Source of the DNA: Bicyclus anynana | Lineage: Eukaryota > Arthropoda > Insecta > Lepidoptera > Nymphalidae | Reading direction: 5' to 3' | DNA length: 64,000 nucleotides | NCBI RefSeq assembly: GCF_947172395.1 | Contig: NC_069086.1 | Location: forward strand, 17,063,572-17,127,571 | In this document: in pieces, positions 20,640 to 31,719 of the stretch | Layout of the letters: each line of letters opens with the position of its first letter | Numbering within the stretch: the stretch's first letter is position 1 | Program-made: the position numbers and the translations under genes | Notes under the pieces: model-generated | The model's database searches: none | Told to the model about the DNA's origin: nothing | What the model saw: the letters and a program-made list of their open reading frames with translations, nothing else

Positions 20640-22500
20640 AGCGATAGGAAAAATACTTCAGTCACGAGATGAAACGTAATTGGTGGGGAGATTGCGTCCG
20701 AAGGAACGTTCCTTACAAACATAATGTAACCAATATGAGAAAAATAAAAAAAATATTTATTAATCACACAGTAACAAGAAAAAAAGTAAAAAACAAAGTA
20801 AAGTATCGTTAGAACTGCCCATTTGGAGCAATAGTTAGTATGGCACAAAGATTGTATTTCTAGGTTTTTTTCTTAGTTAATGTTTAAAAGTTGACAAAAT
20901 GTATGGAAATAACGAATCATCGAACCTGTATAATTTGGTTCAGAGCCACCTGACATCTTTTATACCATATTAGCTATTACTTCAAATGATTAGTTCTAAC
21001 GATTCGTGCCATTTTTTTTCGTTGGCCGGCATTTTCAAAAAGGGCCCAAAATGAATGATCTCCTTTCTTTTCTAATACATAATAGAGTAGATCCCTAATT
21101 AAAAGAAATATGATGAACTTTTAATTTTAACTAATTAAATCAATCATCAATACTCAATGTATATAAATAAAAATTTTAATAAAAAAAATTCAACCGACTT
21201 CCAACTCAAAAATTAACCTAAACTAAAAAGCAAAAAATAACATCTTACCTATGTGCTACCTTCTGATCAATTTGAAGGCGGTGCCAAGCCAGTGATGTTT
21301 TAATTCAAACCGTTTAAATTACAAAATTTCTGTGGTTCTTTCAGAAACGGCTTTAATTAAAACATGACACTGGATTGGCACCGCCTTCAAATTGGTACTT
21401 CTTCGCCTTCAAGGTGGAAAGTACTCATCAATACAAATTAATCAAGCCCAAACAAAAGGTGACTGCTGTAAATCCTTGACGAGTTCCATTGTCTGTGTTT
21501 CGGCTCCATCATCAGACCAACTCCAAACCTTCATAAAATTGTAGTGGTTTAAAATACCTTATGGAAACACTAACAAACGTACTAGCCGTCTCTACAACTT
21601 TCGAAAGTTCCCCTCAATTTCTCCAGGATGCCATCATCAGATCCTGACATGAAAAAAATGGGACCATAGTAAGTAAACCCTACAAAACAAAAAAAGAATT
21701 TTCAAAATCGGTCCATAATTGACGGAATTATCGCTGGACATACATAAAAAAAAAAAAAAAAAAAACATACATACAGCCGAACGTAGAACCTCCTCCTTTT
21801 TGGAAGTCGGTTAATAAAATTGAAGTGTATGTCTGTCATTTCAAAATAACTGAGTTTTTTTAACATGCTTTTATTAGCTTTACTTTTAATTAACTAAGTA
21901 TGTATGTAAGAAACTCTTGGAATTGTAATTAGACCCACTCCCCGGTCTTCGATTAGAATGAAATTTTCCACACGCTCTGAGTTCTAATGACAATACAAGA
22001 CTAGCTAAGAAACATCATTACAAATTCTATGTGGCGGCCTCCCCAAGATGGCGGACTGGCAGCCCCATGCCCCAATCCACCCCCATGATATGGATATCAA
22101 ATCAAATCTTTTGCTGTCAAGAATACGAGAATTAGTGAGTGCTAAAAGCGTGTAATAAATTATTTACGCGATACTAAAACATTTAATCAAGTTTTTAAAA
22201 ATTTTGTCTTTCTGTTTGTCCGGGCTAATCATTGGAACTGCTGAACCGATTTTAACGGGAATTTCACAGAAAGTTAGAGAAGGTTATGGAGTAACATATT
22301 ATAGACATAATATAGCCATTATACCGTAAAAATCCATGGTTCCCGCGGGATTAGTGAAAAAACCTGCCAGTCCGCTAGTAATTAATAAATATTGTAAATT
22401 ATTGGATGTCATGATGTATTTTTGAGTACCATTTCCAACCAACTAACATATTTATGTTGCATCAATGTTGCAGAATCACTTACTAATAGTAAAGCGTCTA
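20640..22500. other. Intergenic, upstream of the EB-module gene
   Basis: An element at about 21190-21816 begins TTCAACCGACTTCCAA and ends TTGGAAGTCGGTTAA. It contains an inner inverted pair (AAGGCGGTGCCAAGCCAGTG near 21280; TGGATTGGCACCGCCTTC near 21372). Its 3' end recurs at 42131-42177. The rest is AT-rich with nothing recognised. Confidence 0.5.
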
Positions 22501-22519
22501 CAAGTTGTTTGCTTTATCG

Positions 22520-22655
22520 ACCGTTTAAAACACGTATTTAATTTCTTAATATGCACATAACTGAAAAATTGGAAGTGCATGCCCCGGATTCGATTCGAAC
22601 TTACGCCCTCCGAATCGAAAGCAGAGGTCATATCCACTGAGCTATCACGGCTAAT
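22520..22655 (-). mobile_element. SINE family B 5' portion
   Basis: - strand head AGCCGTGATAGCTCAGTGGA and TTCGAATCGAATCCGGGGC, with the family's GGATATGACCTCTGC stretch. Confidence 0.75.
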
Positions 22656-22664
22656 AGCAGTTAA

Positions 22665-22830
22665 CACGTTCCATGCAGCATTGATTTTTCTGTACTTTAC
22701 TCTGGTGCGTTACGAGGTTTTTTGACCTAATACTAAAACTTTAGTGGTGCGCTACGAGGTCCGTCGACCTCGTAACTCTTGAAGATGCTGGACTTACGAG
22801 GTCAATTGACCTCGTAACGCAGCGAACGTG
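22665..22830. mobile_element. piggyBac-type MITE
   Basis: The element is flanked by TTAA on both sides (22661-22664, 22831-22834), with short terminal inverted repeats CACGTTC...GAACGTG. Internally TACGAGGTC/GACCTCGTA repeats in both orientations. TTAA duplication is the piggyBac signature; no transposase is present. Confidence 0.72.
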
Positions 22831-22849
22831 TTAACCGTAGCATATCCAA

Positions 22850-25075
22850 AATAAGTGTACGTAACCACAAGAGGCCACTTATCACCATTACCATGCTAAA
22901 CCATCGATTACTCCGCCATGGTACACTTCTCACCGTGAGAACCCATCTTGGGCCCACTAGAGCAGAACTTTGAAAAATGTTGTCTAATTATTTCGATTCT
23001 TTTGAACCATTACAATTTAAACAATCATATTTTCTAAAGAAACAACTTTAGAAATTCTCACATTTAAATTGGAAATGCCCAGAATATTATGTCATGAAAT
23101 TACTTATACTAGGCACAATAATGGTCAAGATAGGTCTTACTATAGAGAAAGATGAAAAGTGAGAAAAGACTGCGACGTTGGTGGTATAAGTACACCAGCT
23201 TTTTGAAGGTAGTGTAGTTTAGTCGGTAGGAGTTCGGCACTACCCAAACGGATGTCCATGATAAGTTCTTGAAGGTACGTCATCTAAGCAACATGGAGTT
23301 TCGTTTATGGAGGTTTTGGGAGGTAGAAGATTCCAAATTGCAAAGGTCGAAGCACTATAATGTTAGACGCTAACGTATGCGTCTCAGACGTTCGACAGAA
23401 GTGGTAACTTAAACGTGCTGCCGTATGCGTAAGAGAAAGGGAAGCCAGACAGAGGCACAGTACGCGTTACGGTTTACCCTCCCACAAGAAGTTATTTCTT
23501 CAAAAACACCGTTAAAGATTAACTATAAGAGCATCTGACGAAGGGTTGCAGTATTGGTAGTAAGGTAGACGTCACAAATATAAATAAAATACATAAAAAT
23601 TAGTAGTTTCGATCAACTTATCGAACGAATCACTGGTTACGCAGTGTAAGTTACGTACTCATTATTCGATGTTCAAACATTTAGGTTCACCACAGGACTG
23701 CTAACTGTTACAGGGATTTGCATCGATACCGATATTCAGGATATTTATGTCCTGTACGTTTAATAATTGTTTCGCGTTATAATGATTAGCAATAATCGTC
23801 CACTTTTCATTTTTCCCATTTGTGATATCTACAATGCAATCACGCAATGGCTACATAGCATGAACGGCAAGCCTATTGTTGGAAAAAGTACCAATATTTC
23901 GTGGGTCACCTAACAATCTTATATCATTAAGAAGCCAATTTACCATAATTTATAGCAATATCGTAACATAATAATATAAAATGGCCTTGCAGCACCTACA
24001 AACGAATCGCCGCTCAATATAATGTACACTTGCTTGCGTAACTCCAAGGCACTGAACTAATTGGTGTTGATAATGGCTTGAAAAGAAAAAAGATCGTCAC
24101 GAAGTCGTGACCGGATGGTCGGATTGGTATCTTCGCGCCGCTTTCAAAGGGCGTGAGATGAAAGGGTATTTGCAGGACAGAGAGGCTAATGAAAATCTAT
24201 TGCAATGTGTCTCTTGACCAAATCACAAGACAGAGCTAGAGCAGCTAAGTGACGTTATGAGTGACAACGTCACAAGAGGTGCTTCTCTTCTGTTAAAGTT
24301 TAATGGAACAGAATTGTTAACTTTTCTAGAGAAATATCAGATACAGTAACAGTAATTTTACAGTCTATCAGATACAGCAATACAGAAAACTCCGCTTACC
24401 AATTCGTCATAGAAAAACTTGACTAACGTAAATAAACTAGACCAAAACAACGATCTTATGATATGCAGATGAAAATCCCCCGACAGCCATGAATTTTAGT
24501 ATGCATATTTCAAATGATTTTACATATTCCAGACATAAAAATCCTTTCATGATAATAGAAAAACACCTGTTTCGTCGAATTGGCTTATCGGCTTCGTCAT
24601 TTGTTGGTCTAAGAAATATGATAACGTCAAATGAAAAATGTGTTTTATGTGGAGAGTTAAAAACAAACTATGGCCCCATGTGACAACCATATCAAATAAG
24701 CAAAAAGCAAACGCTTTTGATAACCCTACGCTAAACAGAACCAGATTATTTGAAACTAAAACCTCTTTGTTGATATTTAGCGACCGTGACGTGTATACAG
24801 CGTATGGGATCGCGTACCAGACGACGAAATAAAAAAAAACAATATCGACTGCAGTGTTCACTGCGACACGGTATGCGATTTTGTTGATGACCAAACCGCA
24901 TTTCCGCATCATGTAGTTGAAACCAAAAAAAAGGGTTTAAAAGAATCATCATTGTCAGACTATTTATTACAGAGCAATCTCTCTGATAGAGATAGTCCTC
25001 GAAAAACATACAAAAATAAAGTCTTGATTATTTTTGCTGTTTTGCTGTCGAAATGGGTTTACTTATTGTGTTTTA
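22850..25075. other. Intergenic stretch with no gene recognised
   Basis: Open frames at 24489-25070 overlap on both strands without motifs and sit directly at the BEL/Pao insertion site. The stretch at 23150-23560 looks like old transposon DNA, but I cannot name it. Confidence 0.35.
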
Positions 25076-25080
25076 CATGT

Positions 25081-25323
25081 TGTTTACGTGCAGTGGCACT
25101 AGATGGCGCCACTCACGTTTTAGATCGCGCTATGACTTGTTCATACTAGGGTATATGAGGCAAGCCATCGGTTTGCCAAGTTGTTGGTGTTCTCAGTCAT
25201 TGGTACCTACATTGTTTGTTAAAATAAACCCAACCCATCGAGATCAAGCCGTAGTTTCATTTGGTGTGACCCGCGGCCCCAGTTCAATAGTGCACGGTGG
25301 GTTTGGGTGCTTCGGCCCATACA
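25081..25323 (+). repeat. 5' LTR of BEL/Pao element
   Basis: Begins TGTTTACGTG and ends CGGCCCATACA (TG...CA ends). It contains TAAAATAAACCC, a possible poly(A) signal. A primer site should start just after 25323 (TTGTTCCTACGAGAGCC); I cannot assign its tRNA. Confidence 0.92.
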
Positions 25324-26107
25324 TTGTTCCTACGAGAGCCGGATATCTGGAACCGAGGACATTTTTTGAGGACAAGTGGTCACTGGAGACCACCCGCCGT
25401 ACTCGCAGTGGATTGCTGCAGAAACCGAGTACGTAGCACCGACGGAAGGCGCCAGCAGAGGGCGCCATCGGCGCTAGCAGCGGACTGATGACAAGTGACA
25501 GCAGAGGACATCAACCACAGATCAACAAGGACAGAAGATCAAATCACATTGGCAGCTGTCAATGTGACACGTGAGTGAAAAAGTGTCAAGTGTCAAAAGT
25601 AACGTTTCAAATTTAATAATAATAGTTAAAGTAAATTGAACCTTATTTCTTTAGTGAAAATAACTTTAAAATTTCATCATCGAAAATAGACTTTGGAAGA
25701 TAAATTAGAGTAATTTGTTAAAGTAACTTAGAATTAATTGCATGTTAATTAAGACTTAGAATAAGTTCATTAAAAACGAGGGAACGGGGAACCTATGCCC
25801 GATTTCCGCCAGAATCAATTAGATTTAAAACACTTGTAAAATTTTTAAGAAAAAATATTAACTTAGAAGATTTTTGGTAGCAAAAAGACTTGTAATTTTT
25901 TGTGATTTAAAATTGGAACATAGAATTATTTTGAATGAATAGAACAATTTGTAAAATTTATTGATATTGTGAAATACACTTTGTTGTTTTTTTATAGGAC
26001 ATCATAGTAATTTAGTTTGAGATCATTTTAAGTTCATTTTTCGGTTTAACTTCAATTATAATTTAATTTAAATAATTTGCAGTATTTATTGATTTGTTAG
26101 TTCAACC

Positions 26108-28006
26108 ATGGAAAGTTTATTAAATGTACAATATGAGTTGCATAATATAATTAAAAGAGGATATTCTAATTTTAAGAAAACCCCAAAGGATAGAATAACT
26201 CTCGAGTATCTAGAAGTTAAATTAGAGAATTTAGAAAAAGATTGGTTAAGTTTTAGGTCAAATAACATAAAATTGTACGAAATATCAGAAGCAGATGCTT
26301 TATCTAGTAAACAATATGTCGAAAATGAAATATTTGAAGCTACAGAAGATATTTATTTGTTATATAAATCATTAATAAAAAAACTATTAAATCAAAATTA
26401 TAAAGAACAACCTAGTAAGGAAAAATCTATTATATCAGGTCAACAGCAAAATTCGTGGGTAAAATTACCAAAAATTTCCATTCCCACATTTTCTGGTAAA
26501 TATTCGGAATGGACCACATTTAGAGATTTATTTTTGGCCCTAATTCACAATAACGAGACTTTAGATAGTGTACAAAAGCTACACTATTTAAAGTCTCACT
26601 TAACGGATGAGGCCGAACAACTAATTCGGCACACTCCGATTACGGGAGCAAATTATAATCAATGTTGGTCACTATTAGAACAACGATATAATAATAGAAA
26701 GTTCTTGGCAAACAGTATATTGCAACGTTTATTTAGTATTAAACCTATAAATTTGGAATCAGCGTCGGGTCTAAAAGTACTAATAGACACTACTATAGAC
26801 TGTTTAAATGCATTAAAAAATATTGATATTGATGTGAGCACATGGGATATTATTATCATTCATATTGTCAGTTTTAAATTAGATCAAGAGACTCGAAAGC
26901 AGTGGGAGCTATATATTTCGAGCTCAGTAGATTTGAATAATTTGCCAACTCTAGATCAGTTCAAATGTTTTATTGAGAATCGGTTTCGTGCACTAGAATT
27001 CGTAGAGTCAAGAAAATCTTCAGTACAGCGGACCAGTGGTAACAGCTCCAGACCAAAGACTTTTGTTGTGACGAATGAGTCAGATAAACTTCGTTGTGAA
27101 TTTTGCTCAGGTAGTCATAAATTATGTTTCTGTAAAAAATTTGCAAGTGAAGATGTAGAAAAACGACGCGACTTTGTAGCAAATAACTCTATCTGTTATA
27201 ATTGTTTGGGCAGTAACCATCGAGTTCATGAGTGCAGAAAATCTGGAACTTGCAGAATCGACAATTGCAGAAAACGGCATCATTCACTTCTGCATCCAGA
27301 ACAGGAGAGCCAGAGTAGACCTACCAGTTCAACAGCAAGAGAACCAGTTGAGAGTGCTAGAATTACAACTAGTGCTGAACCAATCGTTTCCTGCTTATCA
27401 ACACAAAGAAGCTCTAATAGCGGACAGGTTTTACTTGCAACAGCATTAGTAAAAGCCGAGTCTGAAACTGGAGATCAAAATATTAGAGCACTAATAGATC
27501 AAGGATCACAAGCCTGTTTCATAACCGAATCAGCTGTGAAACGGTTACAGCTCAAAAAGACTGCAGTAAGCGGAACCATAACGGGACTTGGAGGAGATAG
27601 AGCTATTAATTCTAAACATTTAGTGTCTATTAAGTTCAAATCTAGATTCAATAGAGGTCGTAAAATCGAAGTAACAGCATACGTATTAAAAGAAATCACT
27701 AGTTATCTGCCTGAGAAAAGAATAAATGAAATAAATTGGATAGAACTGCAGAATCTCAGTTTAGCTGATCCACATTTTAATAGGGCTAATAAAATTGAGC
27801 TATTGTTGGGAGCAAATGTGTATAGCCAAATTCTGCAGGATGGCATTAAAAAGGATCCAACAGGCAATCTTCTGGCACAAAACACCAGTTTAGGTTGGAT
27901 TCTGACAGGCAAGGTGACATGTCAAAACCAGTTCAATAGTAATAGTCTGGAAAATATATCGGTCTTACAAACTGATATATTGAAAGGAAATGGAAAAAAA
28001 TTATAG
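26108..28006 (+). CDS. BEL/Pao gag-protease polyprotein, 632 aa, ends before reverse transcriptase
   Basis: Retroelement structural protein and protease. Residues about 110-290 match the Pao-type gag region (IPTFSGKYSEWTTFRDLF, YLKSHLTDEAEQLI, LLEQRYNN). Two cysteine knuckles follow: CEFCSGSHKLCFC near residue 330 and CYNCLGSNHRVHEC near 363, the second with a downstream HH motif. The aspartic protease starts near residue 457 with ALIDQGSQACFITE, the active-site Asp being in DQGS. The frame stops 632 codons in, after GWILTGKV; intact relatives continue into RT here. No stops or frameshifts interrupt it, so gag and protease may still be under use or the copy is young. The ATG at 26108 is the first in frame after the leader. 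Confidence 0.9.
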   Translation: MESLLNVQYELHNIIKRGYSNFKKTPKDRITLEYLEVKLENLEKDWLSFRSNNIKLYEISEADALSSKQYVENEIFEATEDIYLLYKSLIKKLLNQNYKEQPSKEKSIISGQQQNSWVKLPKISIPTFSGKYSEWTTFRDLFLALIHNNETLDSVQKLHYLKSHLTDEAEQLIRHTPITGANYNQCWSLLEQRYNNRKFLANSILQRLFSIKPINLESASGLKVLIDTTIDCLNALKNIDIDVSTWDIIIIHIVSFKLDQETRKQWELYISSSVDLNNLPTLDQFKCFIENRFRALEFVESRKSSVQRTSGNSSRPKTFVVTNESDKLRCEFCSGSHKLCFCKKFASEDVEKRRDFVANNSICYNCLGSNHRVHECRKSGTCRIDNCRKRHHSLLHPEQESQSRPTSSTAREPVESARITTSAEPIVSCLSTQRSSNSGQVLLATALVKAESETGDQNIRALIDQGSQACFITESAVKRLQLKKTAVSGTITGLGGDRAINSKHLVSIKFKSRFNRGRKIEVTAYVLKEITSYLPEKRINEINWIELQNLSLADPHFNRANKIELLLGANVYSQILQDGIKKDPTGNLLAQNTSLGWILTGKVTCQNQFNSNSLENISVLQTDILKGNGKKL

Positions 28007-28129
28007 TGCAAAAAGTATGCTGACAGGGCTGACAGAGGAAGAGCTGAAACGAAAAATTACATTTTAAAATCATTAAATATAATAAATATTTAAAACACAA
28101 CAAAACAAAAAAAAAAAAAAGTTATCAGG

Positions 28130-28445
28130 ACAACAAGCTCAAACAGAACAACAAGGTCAAACAGTGGAAGGTTATACAGTACCACTAGGAAGCACAGGAC
28201 AACAAGGTCAAACAAGACAACAAGGTCAAACAGAAAACAAGGACAAACATGATCAGTTATACAGTCTCACTAGAAAAACAGGTCAACAAGGAAAAACAGG
28301 ACAACAAGGTCAAACAGGACAACAAGGTCAAACAGGACAATTAACAAGGTCAAACAGGACAAGACTTCAAGATCAAATAGGACAGGAATACTACTTAGGA
28401 CAACAGCAAGGACAAACAGGGCAACCATATACAGGACAAAAATAA
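28130..28445 (+). repeat. AGGACAACAAGGTCAAAC-type repeat tract inside BEL/Pao element
   Basis: Imperfect units of about 15-18 bp (ACAAGGTCAAACAGGACA) fill the tract. A frame at 28164-28445 reads GQQGQTGQQGQTGQ, collagen-like by chance of the unit length. It replaces the place where pol should begin; I do not call it a functional protein. Confidence 0.85.
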
Positions 28446-29019
28446 CCAAAAGATCAAAGGATAAAGGACAATGAAAAATTCTAGAACAAAAGGGAAAAAT
28501 AGTATATAAATAAAACAAAATAAAGGTACTTACCTTAGACCTAAGTGAAGATGACCGTAAACAGTTTACTTACTCGGAGAATCTGCCGGAGATGTCATCT
28601 GGATCTGAAACAAAAGGATCAATATTATTAGTTACATCATATCTGTTCAATCAACTAGGATGAATAGCAACTTCAAGTTATAAAAGCAAAATTAATTATT
28701 AAAAAGCTATAGCTGGCAAGGTCAGTTAGACAAGCTAATTTTGAAAGAACTACAAAATTAATGGTTCACTTACCGTAGAGAACTAGAACAACTTACTGCA
28801 GGACACGTCCCCCGATGGTTGAATGATCCAATGACGAATGTTACCACTGAATAAATATACGGATTTTAGAATACTTTTCAACTAGCATGTGTAACCGTGG
28901 TTTATTCATATTTTATGGTGTCTTCAACGAAAATCGAAGGAAACGAAGTGTGTGGCACAACGCTGGTGGCTAGACTTTAATTGAGATACAACAGTCGTGG
29001 ATGTACAAAAAGGACAACA

Positions 29020-29420
29020 TTCGAGCATGGACTAATTCCGCTTTTGTTCTCGTCTGGCTAAATACCTAAATAGTTGATTTGACAGTTCAAATTTCGAGAC
29101 CATAGGCCGAGTCGGAAGCAGCAATTGGGTCACTTGTCGATACATTTTCAGAAAACATCCTACCAAAAGGATATCTATATTTGGAGATTTACTTACTTCA
29201 ATTGGAGAGCCTCTGGTAGTTGTACTGGAGAGCAACCTAATGTTAAACGTAATCTTTTCAACGAGATGGCAATTTATTCAAAGAGAGATCCAAAGCTTTA
29301 AACGTCCTCTCTTACAAGGAGGACCTGCCACCAGGCAGCTGGTATATAGTTAATGGGTCGTAAATCTGGAATAGCACCCAAAGACTGATAATATAACCCG
29401 TGTGATCGCTATCAGGATGA
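29020..29420 (+). pseudogene. Possible remnant of BEL/Pao pol (integrase C-terminal region)
   Basis: Broken frames include RSKALNVLSYKEDLPPGSW, which resembles the LPPxxW motif near the integrase C-terminus of Pao elements. Many stops. Weak evidence from one motif and position only. Confidence 0.4.
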
Positions 29421-29429
29421 AAAATACTA

Positions 29430-30085
29430 CTTTCAAAAGGTCTAAAATTAATGTAATGTAAAATTCATGGTAAAATAAAATAAAAGGAAAGTTCAAAGTC
29501 AACTATTTGATAGCTTTTATATAACGGTACAGTTTTGTCATAGATCAATTTTAAGTTCATTTATAATTTAGCATTTTAGTTCATTTTTTTAAAGTTCAAA
29601 TTCATTTTATTCTTTAGTATTCTAATCAAACTAAAATTTAAGTGTAAGTTTCAGAGTTAAATAAAATCAATGTTTAAATTCAAAGTAAATAATTGATGCT
29701 TTGATGGTTGTATATTTAATTCATAGATCAATTTAGATTAGTTTGTAATTTAGTTCATATTTACAGTTGAAATTTGTGTTATAATTTACTATTCAATTTA
29801 AAATAAATAATTAATATTTGTTACATTGTTGTGGATTTTAGTTCATAGATCAATTTTAATTTAACTTTATAATCTTGTAGAGTCCATAGATACATTTTTA
29901 AGTTCATTTTATAATTTATTGTTAAGTATAGTTCATATTTAAAGTATGATTTGTTTACAAGTTCAAATTCATTTTACAGTTTTGTATAAATTTTAAATCA
30001 TGTCAAGTAAAATCTGAAAAATTTGGAATGTTGGTCAGTAAAGTCAAACCTTGTAAACTTCTCACCAAGAACATTACATGTGGTC
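29430..30085. other. AT-rich non-coding part of the BEL/Pao element
   Basis: Repeats of AAGTTCATTTTATAATTTA-like blocks and TTCATAGATCAATTTTAA alternate every 60-120 bp. No frame. The same texture occurs in the 5' leader at 25600-26090. Confidence 0.6.
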
Positions 30086-30142
30086 ACGGTGGGCGGAATA
30101 ATGAAGGACATTTCGCCACTAAAATGTCCTTGGTGGGCGGTA

Positions 30143-30385
30143 TGTTTACGTGCAGTGGCACTAGATGGCGCCACTCACGTTTTAGATCGCGCTATGACTT
30201 GTTCATACTAGGGTATATGAGGCAAGCCATCGGTTTGCCAAGTTGTTGGTGTTCTCAGTCATTGGTACCTACATTGTTTGTTAAAATAAACCCAACCCAT
30301 CGAGATCAAGCCGTAGTTTCATTTGGTGTGACCCGCGGCCCCAGTTCAATAGTGCACGGTGGGTTTGGGTGCTTCGGCCCATACA
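30143..30385 (+). repeat. 3' LTR of BEL/Pao element
   Basis: No difference from the 5' LTR found by eye across 243 bp. It is preceded by GGTGGGCGG, a purine-rich stretch that also occurs at about 30089. Between the two is a hairpin (AAGGACATTT...AAATGTCCTT). Confidence 0.92.
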
Positions 30386-30618
30386 CATGTAGGTATTATA
30401 ATGAAATTTTCGACTAATTGCTTATAACTAAGTCACGCACGACATTGTAGGAATTGTTCCTATATGTAGTTCATCTGTCTACTAAGTAATAAGTATAATT
30501 TATATCTGCTAAATCAATCTTCCTTACTTTGTACCTTATTACTGAATTTTGTCTTTTCAGAAGCTTTTGATCTTGTCATCATGGAAATTGTCAATTAAAA
30601 GTTCATACCTTTATCGAA

Positions 30619-30905
30619 AGAGCCGTGATAGCCCAGTGGATATGACCTCAGCCTCCGATTCGGCATGTACCTCCAACTTTTCAGTTGTGTGAATTTTAAG
30701 TAATTAAATATCACGTGTCTCAAACGGTGAAGGAAAACATCGTGAGGAAACCTACACATCAGATTTTCAGAGAATTCTCTTAATCCTCTGCGTGTGTGAA
30801 GTCTGCCGATCCGCATTGGGCCAGCGTGGTGGACTAACCCCTCCCATTCTGAGAGGAGACTCGAGCCCAGCATTGAGCTGATTATGGGTTATTGATAATG
30901 ATGAT
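30619..30905 (+). mobile_element. SINE family B, near full length
   Basis: tRNA-like head AGCCGTGATAGCCCAGTGG, then AACGGTGAAGGAAAACATCG and TGCCGATCCGCATTGGGCCA, with tail GGGTTATTGATAATGATGAT. A short deletion removed the box B region. Confidence 0.85.
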
Positions 30906-31559
30906 GGTGATCATCTTTCTTTCATCATCGTCTTTAGGTATATAGAAAAGTACTGAGAAAGTATCGGTGAAAAATATTCAGCATTCCGTTAAACCTCAAC
31001 TGGCGGTTAAATCAAAAAGGATTCGTTTCAGTGTCACTCGGTCATTGTTAGCTTTAATTCCAGCTCATTTGAGTATTACTAATATAATTTAATGTGAGAC
31101 GTTGAGCGATTCTGCTCAGTTTCTCCACCAGAAGGCATCGTGCTTTCTAAATCTTCACGGTTAACGCTTTGCAGCGACTGTCGACGAAATTCGATACTTG
31201 CGTGAAGGTGAAGCGGATTTTATTATTATAACTATCGATAGCATGGATTATTTCTTAAACTTTCTTGAGAATAATAATTACAATCCGCAATGGTCCATAG
31301 ATTTGAGACATTACGTTATTTAAATCAACAATGGCTTTGCCATCAGATTTGGCTGCCTGAGATTCGGGTCATCTGTATCTAATTGTTCCAAAAAATTCTT
31401 TAATGTAATTAAGTCCATTCATCGTTGATAAATGTAAGATCTTAGATTTTTGATGTTTGATTGCTTCTCTTCGTTTGAGGTTTTCGTCTTTATTGTCTGA
31501 TGTAGGTAATTCTATTTTGATTCATGCAATTTTCTTACCCTCTATATTTTTTTGTTAAA

Positions 31560-31714
31560 TTTTTATTACCGGGTGAAAAGATTTTTACATCGTCTATATC
31601 TTAAAATAACTCTGTAGACAGGTGAAACTTGGTAAAACTATTCTTCATACTCTTGGGGAGGTTGTAGTATCCTTTTCATCATGCTACGATCAATAGGAGC
31701 AGGGGTCCGCTAGT
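31560..31714 (+). mobile_element. Helitron-like 3' end
   Basis: Ends GGGGTCCGCTAG followed by T, like the other Helitron-like copies. The 5' end is not defined. Confidence 0.45.
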
Positions 31715-31719
31715 ATTAA

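Larger units (their letters stand above)
25081..30385 (+). mobile_element. BEL/Pao LTR retrotransposon, gag-only (pol lost)
   Basis: Two 243-bp LTRs (25081-25323, 30143-30385) read as identical. They bound a 4.8-kb interior and are flanked by the 5-bp target duplication CATGT (25076-25080, 30386-30390). The interior has an AT-rich leader, an intact gag-protease frame, a GQQGQT-like repeat tract, a gutted pol remnant and an AT-rich region before the 3' LTR. Equal LTRs imply recent insertion, yet no RT, RNase H or integrase core is readable. The copy must have been moved by proteins from an intact relative. Confidence 0.9.

Noticed and set aside
24489..25009. Overlapping frames next to the BEL/Pao 5' LTR
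   Set aside because: No motifs on either strand and no splice support; treated as chance frames in host flank.
28164..28445. Collagen-like GQQGQT protein
   Set aside because: It is a short DNA repeat inside a defective retroelement; the frame follows from unit length.
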